Shown one piece after another: positions 6,920-15,188 of a DNA stretch of 22,752 nt. The position numbers and the translations under genes were made by a program. Where the stretch lies: NCBI GenBank assembly GCA_031430575.1, contig JANPBT010000016.1, positions 1 to 22,752 on the forward strand. The letters run 5' to 3'. Under the pieces are notes generated by a model. That model was not told the origin of the DNA and ran no database searches. It worked only from the letters and a program-made list of their open reading frames with translations. This stretch comes from JANMDS01 sp031430575. Lineage in GTDB: Bacteria; Pseudomonadota; Gammaproteobacteria; Burkholderiales; Casimicrobiaceae. Position 1 is the stretch's first letter; each line of letters opens with the position of its first letter.

Positions 6920-8898
6920 TTCCTGAATTTGGCCATTTCGCGTTAGTGTTGGCGCTCGTGGTCGCGTTGGTGCAAGCCGTGATCCCCGCGATTGGCGTTT
7001 ATCGCAACGACGCCCGGTTAATGCACGTCGCCAACAGCGCGGCGTTGGCGCAATTTGCCTGCGTGGGCTTATCGTTCGCGTGCTTAGTCAGCGCATTTTT
7101 GAATGCCGATTTTTCAGTTTTTAATGTTGCCCAAAATGCCAATTCTGAATTACCCCTTTACTACCGCGTGACCGCGAGTTGGGGTTCCCATGAAGGCTCG
7201 CTCCTGCTCTGGGCGCTCATGCTTTCTGGCTGGAGCGCAGCACTCGCGCTGCGCGCAGGCTCTTTACCACTTACATTAAGCGCGCGCGTGCTCTCGGTAA
7301 TGGGCCTGATCAGCGTTGGGTTTTTATTGTTCATGTTATTTACGTCCAATCCGTTTAATCGAATGATCCCCGCTGCGCCAGAAGGGCAAGATCTCAACCC
7401 ATTGCTGCAAGACCCAGGGATGATTTTTCACCCCCCCCTTCTGTATATGGGCTTCGTCGGCTTTAGCGTTGCCTTCGCATTTGCCGTCGCCGCGCTCTGG
7501 AGCGGAAGGCTCGACGCAGCATGGTGCCGATTCGCCCGGCCGTGGACGTTATCCGCTTGGGCGTTTCTTACTGCAGGCATTACGCTAGGCAGCTTTTGGG
7601 CCTACTACGAGCTCGGTTGGGGCGGCTGGTGGTTTTGGGATGCTGTGGAAAATTCATCGTTCATGCCGTGGCTGGTGGGCACAGCGCTCATCCATTCACT
7701 GGCGGTAAGCGAAAAGCGGGGCGTGTTTAAAAGCTGGACCGTGCTGCTTGCGATTCTCGCGTTTTCGCTTTCCCTGCTCGGCACTTTTCTTGTCCGCTCT
7801 GGCGTGGTCACCAGCGTGCATTCTTTTGCGAGCGACCCGACGCGCGGCGTATTCATTTTGTGTTTGCTGCTCATCGCAATCGGTGGCTCACTTTCGCTTT
7901 ATGCCTGGCGCTCAGGCTTAGTAACGCCTGCGCTTGATGCGATTCGGTTTAGCTGGAAATCGCGTGAAAGTTTTTTATTGGCCAACAATGTCTTGATGGT
8001 CGTCGACGCGGCTGCGGTTTTACTTGGCACGCTCTATCCACTGATTGCCGACGCGCTTGGCATCGGTAAGATTTCTGTCGGCGCGCCCTACTTCGATGCC
8101 GTGTTTGCGCCGATTATGATTCCAGCGGCAATGCTCATGGCGATCGCGCCGTTTTCACGTTGGCGCGATTCCGGTTTTGGCTCAATAAAAGCCCAAATCT
8201 GCGCCGCAGGTATTGTCGCCATTGCGCTTGCATTCATCGGTGGCCTGCTACACGGTAGTTGGTCACTCGGCGTCTCAGTTGGTTTAGCGCTCGGCGGGTG
8301 GGTCTGCGCCGGAACCATCGCAGTGCTCGTGGACCGGCTCAAAAATGCCAACGCCAACAATTGGCGCGCGCGCATTTCCAACACGCCCGGTGGCGTCTGG
8401 GGCATGATGCTGGCCCATTTTGGGATCGGCATTTTTGTGATCGGCGTCACGCTGACCAAAGGCTGGGAAGTAGGCGAAGATGTGGTGCTCGCACCAAATA
8501 AGCCCGTGCAGCTCGGTCAATATATCTTTACGCTCAAAGGCAATGAAGAGGTCAAGGGCGCAAATTTTGACAGCACACGCGCACTCGTGACCCTCGCGCA
8601 CGCGCGCGCGCCATCGCAAACGCTCCTCACGCTCACGCCCGAAAAGCGCCGCTACCGCGCGCGCCAGCAAGTAATGACCGAGGCTTCGATCGATATGGGA
8701 TTTACCCGCCACGTTTACGTGTCGCTCGCAGAGCAATTAGCCGATGGCGCGTGGGGGGCGCGGCTGCAAATTAAACCCTTCATCAGCTGGATCTGGTATG
8801 GTTGCTTGTTGATGGCGCTTGGCGGTTTCGTCTCCCTTTCTGATCGCCGCTATCGGCGCACGCAATCGGTATCCGCCCCCGACGCGCAGCGGGCATAA
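6916..8898 (+). CDS. ccmF: Cytochrome c haem lyase subunit CcmF
   Basis: Large polytopic inner-membrane protein that, with CcmH and CcmI, ligates haem to apocytochrome c. The 660-residue length is normal for the family. The WWD domain is at about 228-246 (WAYYELGWGGWWFWDAVEN). Conserved histidines can be assigned as H92 (SHEG), H172 (FHPPLLY), H260 (ALIHSL) and H302 (SVHSF). A large soluble loop precedes the last membrane segment near 630-648. Motif copy 5 falls at residues 427-433 (QICAAGI), at the start of a hydrophobic segment. Its start overlaps the end of ccmE by 4 bases, and ccmG follows after 15 bases. Confidence 0.96.
   Translation: MIPEFGHFALVLALVVALVQAVIPAIGVYRNDARLMHVANSAALAQFACVGLSFACLVSAFLNADFSVFNVAQNANSELPLYYRVTASWGSHEGSLLLWALMLSGWSAALALRAGSLPLTLSARVLSVMGLISVGFLLFMLFTSNPFNRMIPAAPEGQDLNPLLQDPGMIFHPPLLYMGFVGFSVAFAFAVAALWSGRLDAAWCRFARPWTLSAWAFLTAGITLGSFWAYYELGWGGWWFWDAVENSSFMPWLVGTALIHSLAVSEKRGVFKSWTVLLAILAFSLSLLGTFLVRSGVVTSVHSFASDPTRGVFILCLLLIAIGGSLSLYAWRSGLVTPALDAIRFSWKSRESFLLANNVLMVVDAAAVLLGTLYPLIADALGIGKISVGAPYFDAVFAPIMIPAAMLMAIAPFSRWRDSGFGSIKAQICAAGIVAIALAFIGGLLHGSWSLGVSVGLALGGWVCAGTIAVLVDRLKNANANNWRARISNTPGGVWGMMLAHFGIGIFVIGVTLTKGWEVGEDVVLAPNKPVQLGQYIFTLKGNEEVKGANFDSTRALVTLAHARAPSQTLLTLTPEKRRYRARQQVMTEASIDMGFTRHVYVSLAEQLADGAWGARLQIKPFISWIWYGCLLMALGGFVSLSDRRYRRTQSVSAPDAQRA
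8199..8212 (+). repeat. Dispersed motif copy 5
   Basis: Exact core inside ccmF; the whole 20-base consensus AAATCTGCGCCGCAGGTATT is present at 8195-8214 and reads Q-I-C-A-A-G-I. Confidence 0.92.
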
Positions 8899-8913
8899 CG
8901 GATAAAAGCGCAC

Positions 8914-9447
8914 GTGAAACTTAAATTTTTCCTCCCGCTGATTGGTTTTATTGTGCTCGCTGGGTTTCTCTTTGTGGGCTTGCGGCTTGATCCAAGAGAA
9001 GTGCCTTCGCCGCTCATTGGCAAGCCCGCTCCGGCGTTTGATTTGCCCGTACTCGGTGCAAATCAGCGCGCAAATTTAGCGACATTTCAAGGCAAAGTCT
9101 GGGTGCTTAACGTCTGGGCATCGTGGTGTGTTAGCTGCCGAGATGAGCACCCGCTTTTTGTCGAGCTCTCCAAGCGTGGCGAGCTCAAAAATTTAGTCGG
9201 TTTGAACTACAAAGATCGCGACGTGGCGGCTCAAAAATGGCTCACCGATTTAGGCAATCCGTATCAACTCTCCATTGTTGATGCCGATGGCCGGGTCGGG
9301 ATCGATTACGGGGTTTATGGCGTGCCAGAAACGTTTGTGATCGACAAGCGCGGCGTGATCCGCTACAAACATATCGGCGCGGTTACCCGTAAGGCGTGGG
9401 ATGAAAAAATCAAACCCGTGCTTGCAGCGCTCGACAATCAATCATGA
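8914..9447 (+). CDS. ccmG: Thiol:disulfide interchange protein CcmG/DsbE
   Basis: Membrane-anchored periplasmic thioredoxin that keeps apocytochrome c CXXCH cysteines reduced for haem attachment. The 177-residue protein starts with GTG and opens MKLKFFLPLIGFIVLAG, a membrane anchor. The active site is C72-V-S-C75 in WASWCVSCRDEHP. The conserved GVYGVPETFVIDKRG segment carries the cis-proline region. Both are diagnostic of the CcmG/DsbE family. The stop overlaps the annotated ccmH ATG at 9444 (ATGA). Confidence 0.95.
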   Translation: MKLKFFLPLIGFIVLAGFLFVGLRLDPREVPSPLIGKPAPAFDLPVLGANQRANLATFQGKVWVLNVWASWCVSCRDEHPLFVELSKRGELKNLVGLNYKDRDVAAQKWLTDLGNPYQLSIVDADGRVGIDYGVYGVPETFVIDKRGVIRYKHIGAVTRKAWDEKIKPVLAALDNQS

Positions 9448-9956
9448 TTGCACGCGCACTACCTGCGGCGCAGATTTCGCGCATTTTGCGGTGCATTTTG
9501 CGGTTCGTTATGCTCAAAAACGCCCAAATCTGCGCCGCAGGTATTGCGCTTTTCTGCTTGACCGGAGTGGTAACGGCCAACCAAAGCGCGCAGATGCAAC
9601 GCTACGAGAAACTGGCTGCTGAGCTGCGCTGTCTTGTATGCCAAAACCAATCGCTAGCCGATTCCAGCGCCGATCTCGCACAAGATTTAAAACGGGAAGT
9701 GCGCACCCTAATTTCACAAGGCAAAACAGATGCCGAAATCAAAGCTTACATGCAATCGCGTTATGGCGATTTCGTGCTCTATCGCCCGCCGTTGCAAGGC
9801 AATACCGCGCTACTTTGGCTCGGCCCATTCGTCGGGCTTGCTGGTGCAGCAGGGGTGGCTGCATGGATGATGCGAAAGCGTAAATCCGTACGCCAAGAGC
9901 CGAGCGCGCCACTCAGCGAAGAAGACCGGCGTGAATTGGAAGCGCGTTTGAAATGA
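9444..9956 (+). CDS. ccmH: Cytochrome c maturation protein CcmH
   Basis: Membrane-anchored thiol oxidoreductase of the haem ligation complex. The family motif LRCLVCQNQS is present (C63 and C66 in the long form), followed by an acidic/helical region. A membrane segment lies at about 115-133, and the tail is charged. The first 22 codons (9444-9509) look unlike a CcmH N-terminus. They consist of motif copy 6 and a perfect 12-base tandem duplication. A second in-frame ATG at 9510 gives a clean signal peptide (MLKNAQICAAGIALFCLTG, cleavage likely after VVTA), so translation may truly start there. The ATGA overlap with ccmG favours 9444; protein features favour 9510. Motif copy 7 lies inside the signal peptide. 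Confidence 0.93.
   Translation: MIARALPAAQISRILRCILRFVMLKNAQICAAGIALFCLTGVVTANQSAQMQRYEKLAAELRCLVCQNQSLADSSADLAQDLKREVRTLISQGKTDAEIKAYMQSRYGDFVLYRPPLQGNTALLWLGPFVGLAGAAGVAAWMMRKRKSVRQEPSAPLSEEDRRELEARLK
9460..9473 (-). repeat. Dispersed motif copy 6
   Basis: Exact core in reverse orientation near the 5' end of ccmH, read L-P-A-A-Q-I if the upstream start is used. It pairs with copy 7: bases 9460-9477 are a perfect inverted match to 9526-9543. Confidence 0.92.
9481..9504 (+). repeat. 12-base tandem duplication
   Basis: GCATTTTGCGGT occurs twice end to end, exactly, between the inverted motif copies 6 and 7. Confidence 0.9.
9530..9543 (+). repeat. Dispersed motif copy 7
   Basis: Exact core; the full 20-base consensus is at 9526-9545. 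It encodes Q-I-C-A-A-G-I inside the CcmH signal peptide. Confidence 0.92.
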
Positions 9957-10837
9957 TGGCAATTTTTGTCTTGGCAGCGGCGCTTCTTGCGCTCGTTATA
10001 TTCGCAATTGTCGCGTGGCCGCTTCTGCGCAAAACCCAACCCAATCTCAAGACCGACGCCTCCGACATGCAGGCACGCGCGCAGGCCGATGCCCTGCGCG
10101 ATGCCGCGTCGGTAATTGCTACGGAAGAAGCTGCAGGCCGAATCAACGCCAATGAAGCGGACGCGCGGCGGCAAGAGCTGTTGCTTCGCGCGCGGGCGGA
10201 AAGTAGCGAAGATGCGCATTCGACAGCACCGACGGAAGAATTGATACGCCCGAAATACCGATTGGCCGCACTCACCTGCGGGCTGGCGGCCATGGCGGCC
10301 GCCGGGCTTTACGCCCATCTCGGTAGGCTCGACGGACTAGTCGTTGCAACGCGCAGCGAAGCGCAAGAAGCGCAAAAAGCGCCTGCGACGCAAATGAGCA
10401 ACGAACAAATTTTAGGCATGGTAAGCAAGCTCGAAACGCGGCTCACCAGCGCGCCCCCTGTGATCGAAGATTTAAAAGCATGGAAGATGCTCGCGCGCTC
10501 GCAGATGACGCTCAATCAGCCCGAAAAAGCCGCGGTTGCATACCGCGCAGTGCTTGCGCTGGAAAAACCAACCACCGACGCAGAAATGGATTTAGTGCAA
10601 GCGCTCCTAGCGCAGTCAAACGGAAAACCGAGTAGCGAAGCCAAAAAACTACTCGCATCCGCCTTCGCCCGCGATCCAGGCGATCAAAAAGTGCTCTGGC
10701 TCAATGCAGCTGCTGCCCAAGAAATTGACGATAAAGCGGGGGCGGTTCGGTTTTTGCGTCTACTACTCGCAACGTTACCGTCCAATCAAGATGAAGCGAA
10801 ACAAGTACAGAAATTCATTGACGAATTGTCAAAATAG
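9953..10837 (+). CDS. ccmI: Cytochrome c maturation protein CcmI (TPR)
   Basis: Chaperone that holds apocytochrome c for the CcmF/CcmH haem lyase. The 294-residue protein has an N-terminal membrane helix (about 3-24) and a cytoplasmic helical loop rich in Ala, Arg and Glu. A second membrane segment lies at about 104-122, and the periplasmic C-terminal half has TPR-like repeats (EKAAVAYRAVLALE and the following helices). This two-helix plus TPR layout is that of CcmI/CycH. Its start overlaps the ccmH stop by 4 bases, ending the ccm run. TPR sequence is weakly conserved, so position adds much of the certainty. Confidence 0.88.
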   Translation: MMAIFVLAAALLALVIFAIVAWPLLRKTQPNLKTDASDMQARAQADALRDAASVIATEEAAGRINANEADARRQELLLRARAESSEDAHSTAPTEELIRPKYRLAALTCGLAAMAAAGLYAHLGRLDGLVVATRSEAQEAQKAPATQMSNEQILGMVSKLETRLTSAPPVIEDLKAWKMLARSQMTLNQPEKAAVAYRAVLALEKPTTDAEMDLVQALLAQSNGKPSSEAKKLLASAFARDPGDQKVLWLNAAAAQEIDDKAGAVRFLRLLLATLPSNQDEAKQVQKFIDELSK

Positions 10838-10889
10838 CATGAAGAATTGCCCAAATTTTGTGCAAACCGCCTAAAATCAGAGTTAAGTT

Positions 10890-12161
10890 ATGAAGATTTC
10901 AGACTCCCCCATGAATGCGTCAGACTACATTGCACTTTTTCGCGCCCGCATCGCAGGGCTCAAGACCGAGGGGCGCTACCGCTCTTTCGCGGAGCTTGAG
11001 CGTCCCGCAGGTCACTTCCCGCGTGCGCGGTGGCATACCGCGCAGGGCGTACGCGAAGTCGTCATTTGGTGCAGTAATGATTATCTCGGTATGGGACATC
11101 ACGATGTCGTGCGCAATGCGATGCGCGCAGCGATCGATGCCGGCAGCACCGGAGCAGGCGGCACCCGCAATATCGCAGGAACGCATCATCTGCACGTCGA
11201 GCTTGAGCGCACGCTTGCTCGATTGCATGGCAAAGATGCCGCGCTGCTTTTCACCTCTGGCTATAGCGCAAATCATACCGCGCTCTCAGTGCTCGGCAGG
11301 CAACTCCCCAATTGCGTAATCCTGTCTGATGCGGGCAATCACAATTCAATGATTGAAGGCATCCGCCGCAGCGATGCCCAAAAAATCGTTTTCGCGCACA
11401 ACAATTTGGCAGAGCTCGAAATGCATTTGCGCGCACTGCCCGCGGAGCAACCGAAAATAATCGCCTTCGAATCGGTCTACTCAATGAGTGGCTCTATTTC
11501 CCCCATTGTTGAAATTTGTGCGCTTGCGAAGCGTTATGGTGCGATGACTTACCTCGACGAAGTCCATGCCGTCGGGATGTATGGCGCGCACGGCGGCGGT
11601 GTCGCGGAAGCACTCGGCGTGGCAAACCAGATTGATATCATCCAAGGCACATTGGGCAAGGCCTTTGGCTTAGGCGGCGGGTACATCGCCGCTGCAACAG
11701 AAATCGTTGATTGCGTTCGCAGCTTTGGTAATGGCTTTATTTTTTCGACTTCGCTGCCGCCCGTCATCGCTGCCGGCGCGCTTGCTAGCGTAACCCATCT
11801 CATGCACTCTGATGAAGAGCGCATCGCCCAGCAAGGGCATGCGGCTTATCTCAAGGCGCAATTGCAAGAGGTCGGTATCCCATACGTGCACTCGCCGAGC
11901 CATATTGTGCCGGTGTTGGTCGCCGGCGCTGCGCGCGTAAAAGCCGTGTCAGACATGTTACTAAATGATCACGGCATTTACGTGCAGCCGATCAACTACC
12001 CAACCGTCCCGCGCGGCGCAGAACGCCTCCGATTTACGCCAGGGCCCAAGCATACGCCCGAGCTGATTGATGGTTTAGTTAAAGCGCTCGTCGCGGTCGG
12101 GCTTGCAAAGCCCGCCGAAGAGATTTCAGCAACAATCCAAAAAAACTTACAAACTGTTTAG
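10890..12161 (+). CDS. hemA: 5-aminolevulinate synthase (Shemin/C4 pathway)
   Basis: PLP enzyme that condenses glycine with succinyl-CoA to 5-aminolevulinate, the first step of haem synthesis. The 423-residue length and sequence fit ALAS over its relatives KBL and BioF. Supporting blocks are VIWCSNDYLGMG, GAGGTRNIAGTHH, ALLFTSGYSAN, IAFESVYSMSGSISPI and YLDEVHAVGMYG (D223, H226). The PLP lysine K257 is in GTLGKAFGLGGG, and the near-C-terminal IYVQPINYPTVPRGAERLR is typical of ALAS. The start at 10890 has AGAG about 10 bases upstream; a second ATG (10911) is possible. It follows ccmI by 52 bases, so haem supply and cytochrome c maturation sit together. Most Beta- and Gammaproteobacteria use the C5 route (GltX/GtrA/HemL), so this gene is notable here. 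Confidence 0.9.
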   Translation: MKISDSPMNASDYIALFRARIAGLKTEGRYRSFAELERPAGHFPRARWHTAQGVREVVIWCSNDYLGMGHHDVVRNAMRAAIDAGSTGAGGTRNIAGTHHLHVELERTLARLHGKDAALLFTSGYSANHTALSVLGRQLPNCVILSDAGNHNSMIEGIRRSDAQKIVFAHNNLAELEMHLRALPAEQPKIIAFESVYSMSGSISPIVEICALAKRYGAMTYLDEVHAVGMYGAHGGGVAEALGVANQIDIIQGTLGKAFGLGGGYIAAATEIVDCVRSFGNGFIFSTSLPPVIAAGALASVTHLMHSDEERIAQQGHAAYLKAQLQEVGIPYVHSPSHIVPVLVAGAARVKAVSDMLLNDHGIYVQPINYPTVPRGAERLRFTPGPKHTPELIDGLVKALVAVGLAKPAEEISATIQKNLQTV

Positions 12162-12181
12162 TCGTAAACGCAAAACGGTTG

Positions 12182-13399
12182 CTAGTGTGGGGCAGGTGTA
12201 TTGCGTGGCGGTGGAGGCTTCAGCTTCCAAGCAACTGCTAGCCACGCTAACGCAAGCGCAGCGCACACCATAAACACGCTGCTCTCGCCAAAGCGTTTGA
12301 TCACCACGCCGCCGATAATGCCACCAAAAAAGAGCCCAAGCGCCTGCACGGTGTTGTAGACGCCCATTGCAAAGCCTTTCATTTCGGGGGGCGCAAGCCG
12401 CGAGACCATCGATGGTTGCAGCGCCTCTAGCAAGTTAAACGCGATGAAAAACGCGAGCAAAAACCCAACCAAACCCCAAAGCCCGAACTGCACCGCAAAC
12501 GGCCCGACCGCAAACGCTGCGAATAGTAGGCTTATCGCAAACCGAAAAACTTCACTTGTTTTTCCCTTGCGCTCCGCTGAAAGCATGGGCTTAATCATCA
12601 CCGCAAACGAGAGCACCAACACCGGCAAGTAGACCCACCAATGGTTTGCGGGCGCGAGACTCGCCCTACTCACCAACATCGGTGGCACGATCACAAAAAG
12701 CGCAGTTTGGGCTGCATGCAACACAAACACGCCAAAATTGAGACGAAACAGTTGCGGATGAAATAGCACGTCGCCATGGCGCATGGTTTCTGAAGCAGCA
12801 GGCCGCACAGGCGCATCGGGAATCAACACGAGCAACACAATGATTGCGCAAATTGCGAGCGCGGCGGTAATCCAAAAAATACCACTGATTCCGAAATATG
12901 CGGCGAGTGGCGGCGCGATGATGAGCGCGAGCGCAAACGTAATGCCAATCGATGCGCCGACCATCGCCATCGCTTTCGTGCGCACTTCTTCGCGCGTGCT
13001 ATCGGCAACGTAGGCACTGATCGCCGACGAAACAGCACCCGCGCCTTGGATCGCCCGTCCCAAAACGACCCCAGCTACGCTCGTAGAAAGCGCAGCGACG
13101 ACGCTACCAACAACAAAAACGACAAGCCCCAAAATAATCACTGGCTTGCGACCGAAACGATCGGAGGCCGCGCCGTAGGGAATATAAAAAAGCGCTTGGG
13201 TTAGGCCGTAAATAGAGATTGCCAATGCGATCATGTATGCGGCGTCGCCACCGACCAGAGATTGTCCGTAAATGGCAAATACTGGCAAGATAGAGAAAAG
13301 GCCGAACATACGCAGCGCGTAAATGCTCGCGAGATAGCCTACCGTACGCCGCTCTATCGACGTCATACCCGTAGCGGCATTCCCAGACTTTTTTTTCAT
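12182..13399 (-). CDS. MFS transporter, YajR-like
   Basis: A 405-residue major facilitator with twelve predicted membrane segments. The MFS loop motif is present as GAASDRFGRKPV at about 76-87. The N-terminal half (ALRMFGLFSILPVFAIYG, IYGLTQALFYIPYG, GRAIQGAGAVSSAISAYVAD, REEVRTKAMAMVG) resembles the YajR drug/proton antiporter group. E. coli YajR carries an extra C-terminal YAM domain; this protein ends soon after the last helix, so that domain is absent. The substrate is unknown. It is convergent with the ALAS gene (20 bases between stops) and stands alone. The start at 13399 is followed by an A-run; an in-frame ATG 11 codons later (MTSIERR) is an alternative. Confidence 0.85.
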   Translation of the reverse strand: MKKKSGNAATGMTSIERRTVGYLASIYALRMFGLFSILPVFAIYGQSLVGGDAAYMIALAISIYGLTQALFYIPYGAASDRFGRKPVIILGLVVFVVGSVVAALSTSVAGVVLGRAIQGAGAVSSAISAYVADSTREEVRTKAMAMVGASIGITFALALIIAPPLAAYFGISGIFWITAALAICAIIVLLVLIPDAPVRPAASETMRHGDVLFHPQLFRLNFGVFVLHAAQTALFVIVPPMLVSRASLAPANHWWVYLPVLVLSFAVMIKPMLSAERKGKTSEVFRFAISLLFAAFAVGPFAVQFGLWGLVGFLLAFFIAFNLLEALQPSMVSRLAPPEMKGFAMGVYNTVQALGLFFGGIIGGVVIKRFGESSVFMVCAALALAWLAVAWKLKPPPPRNTPAPH

Positions 13400-13963
13400 T
13401 TATTTTCTATTCTCGAATAGCACACTGAAAATCCACTCTATCTGAACGACTAAATTGCGAAACGTCTCGCTTCGATGCCCGGAAGATGATTGCAGTCGGC
13501 GACAGATCCACCGTCGCACGATTATGCATTGCGTAAAAACTAGCAAATACTAAAACTCTTAATATCGACTGGTCAATAAAAGTCGCGTATCAACATGGGT
13601 AGGCAATCCTGAGGATTACGATTTGAAAGCTATTGGGTTGAGTTTATTGAATCCTATCAAAGCACATTCGCCCACAGATAGATCAAAAAAATTACCCTCA
13701 ACAACACACCAAAAGATTGAGTTTAACGGGCTGCAATTGATCTAGACTGCCGCATCAAAAAACCTGAGTCAACTTAAGCTTTGGCAACTAAGTTGAAAGC
13801 GTCAACTTCTAGATATTTTCAATCAAAAAGAACCTACTACTGGCAGTCGCGGAATCAAGAACGATCCCAATGATTTCCAGTTCAGGATACCGATGGCGCG
13901 CGCGAATCGCGGGGACGACGAACAACATCTGAGATGTACTTTCTAAACTATCGGCACTTCAGT
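13400..13963. other. Gene-free stretch between the MFS and diguanylate cyclase genes
   Basis: About 560 bases, richer in A/T than the neighbouring genes, with stops in all frames and no recognisable coding, tRNA or mobile sequence. It should hold the promoter of the MFS gene at its left end and the 3' end of the cyclase transcript at its right end, but neither is distinct. The only structure seen is the inverted repeat at 13769-13796. No copy of the dispersed motif occurs here. Confidence 0.6.
13769..13796. repeat. Inverted repeat, 8-bp arms
   Basis: TCAACTTA (13769-13776) and TAAGTTGA (13789-13796) are exact inverted copies around a 12-base centre. A further GTCAACTT follows at about 13801-13808. 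No T-run follows. It could be an operator or chance; no gene is adjacent. Confidence 0.4.
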
Positions 13964-14920
13964 TCAAATCGACGTTTCTATTTGCTGGCAAACCCAGCAA
14001 TTTCGACCCGCTTTTTTCGCTGCGTATAGCGCAATATCAGCCCGCTGAAGGAGCTCTTTTTCATCGCTTTCTTTAGCGTTCGACTCCGCGATCCCAACGC
14101 TTACCGTAACATTTACTGACTTCCCATTTTCCAGAGCGATTGAAATTGCCGCGACGGCCAGACGGATACGTTCAGCGACAAGGCATGCCTCTGCCAGCAC
14201 GGTTTCAGGCAGCAAAACCGTAAATTCTTCACCTCCAAAACGCGCAACAAGGTCATAAGGGCGCGTCGCAGTTTTAATCGCTACGGCAATTTGCTTTAGG
14301 ATTTCATCACCCACACCATGTCCATGTTGATCGTTGATAGCCTTGAAGCTATCTGCGTCAATCATCAGCGAACAAACGCGGCGAGCGCTGCGATGAGCTC
14401 GCGTAATTTCTTCACGAAGTCGCTCAAGAAAATATCTGCGGTTGTTGAGTTTTGTGAGCTCATCTTCAGTCGCTAAGCGAACTAACCCGGGCTGGGCAGC
14501 GTTGAGTTCCACTAGGAGCTCCACTAAAAATGTCGACACAAGTGGCGCGATAATCGCGGGCACAGCGAACGCAATGGCTAGAAATACCGGGCTGTACTCA
14601 TCTGGAGTGCCCATAAGCGTGCCTAAAAGCCACACCAAGAAAACAGATAAACAGACCGAAAAGAGTGTGATTAAAAATACAGCGCGGAAAGTTCCCCATC
14701 GAAGTAGCAAGGAGCGAAGCCCCACCAGCGCCCTTGATTCCTCGCGAGCAATCGGCAACTTCAGAAATCCATGCTGACTACGATTGGTAAAAATAAAATT
14801 GCTTTCGTTTTTCGGCGAAATCGCGTCGCTATTTGCGAACTGTCTCTCGATTTTAGTGTAACGCTTGAATCGCGTTTTGCTATGCGCCAACCCCCAATTT
14901 TGATGTTTAGAAATGAACAC
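13964..14920 (-). CDS. Membrane diguanylate cyclase (GGDEF)
   Basis: Makes the second messenger cyclic di-GMP from two GTP. The 318-residue product has two or three hydrophobic segments (about 78-100 and 110-138) acting as a membrane sensor/anchor, then a GGDEF domain from about 150. The active-site loop is GGEEF at 229-233, an active variant. An RxxD inhibitory site (R220-P-Y-D223) lies five residues before it, so product feedback is likely. The DxLTxLxNRR entry motif appears as DELTKLNNRRYF. No EAL or known sensory domain is seen. The N-terminal 55-65 residues are of low-complexity, noncoding character. A GTG at 14725 (V66), with AAGGG upstream, is a plausible true start, giving about 253 residues. 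Confidence 0.88.
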   Translation of the reverse strand: MFISKHQNWGLAHSKTRFKRYTKIERQFANSDAISPKNESNFIFTNRSQHGFLKLPIAREESRALVGLRSLLLRWGTFRAVFLITLFSVCLSVFLVWLLGTLMGTPDEYSPVFLAIAFAVPAIIAPLVSTFLVELLVELNAAQPGLVRLATEDELTKLNNRRYFLERLREEITRAHRSARRVCSLMIDADSFKAINDQHGHGVGDEILKQIAVAIKTATRPYDLVARFGGEEFTVLLPETVLAEACLVAERIRLAVAAISIALENGKSVNVTVSVGIAESNAKESDEKELLQRADIALYAAKKAGRNCWVCQQIETSI

Positions 14921-15188
14921 ATCGAGACGTTTTTCGTAAACGGAAATTTTTCAATCCGTAAAAACCAATAGACGGTAAGTGCAATTGCTTTACACACGCA
15001 TTATCTGCGTCGCCTGCACGCGTGAATCCTCCTGCCCGAAATCCACCGGCAGCAAAAAACGTAAGTAACGACCCTACACGCTTATGCCGATAAGTTTATT
15101 GGTATGGCACGGTTTCTGCATGCCTCATATCGTAGACGCGATCCCAGTCGGCAGTGAATTTAATAATACTTTTACGAGAAACCACGTT

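Noticed and set aside
8284..8736. Long minus-strand open frame opposite ccmF
   Set aside because: It is a frame shadow of a well-identified membrane protein gene, with no ribosome site or recognisable product.
12010..12021. GCGGCGCAGA in hemA as a motif copy
   Set aside because: Only ten bases match, and they encode the conserved ALAS segment PRGAER, so chance explains it.
12156..12169. GTTTA-GTCG-TAAAC hairpin between hemA and the MFS gene as a shared terminator
   Set aside because: The stem is only 5 bp and A/T-rich; the minus-strand T-run is about nine bases away, so support is too weak.
13400..13963. Decayed gene or insertion sequence in the gene-free stretch
   Set aside because: No transposase fragments, terminal inverted repeats or homologous protein pieces could be recognised.
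15084..15188. Upstream start for the 454-residue protein
   Set aside because: The extension is of noncoding character, and the ATG at 15189 has a nearby GAGAA and an A/T-rich promoter-like stretch before it.
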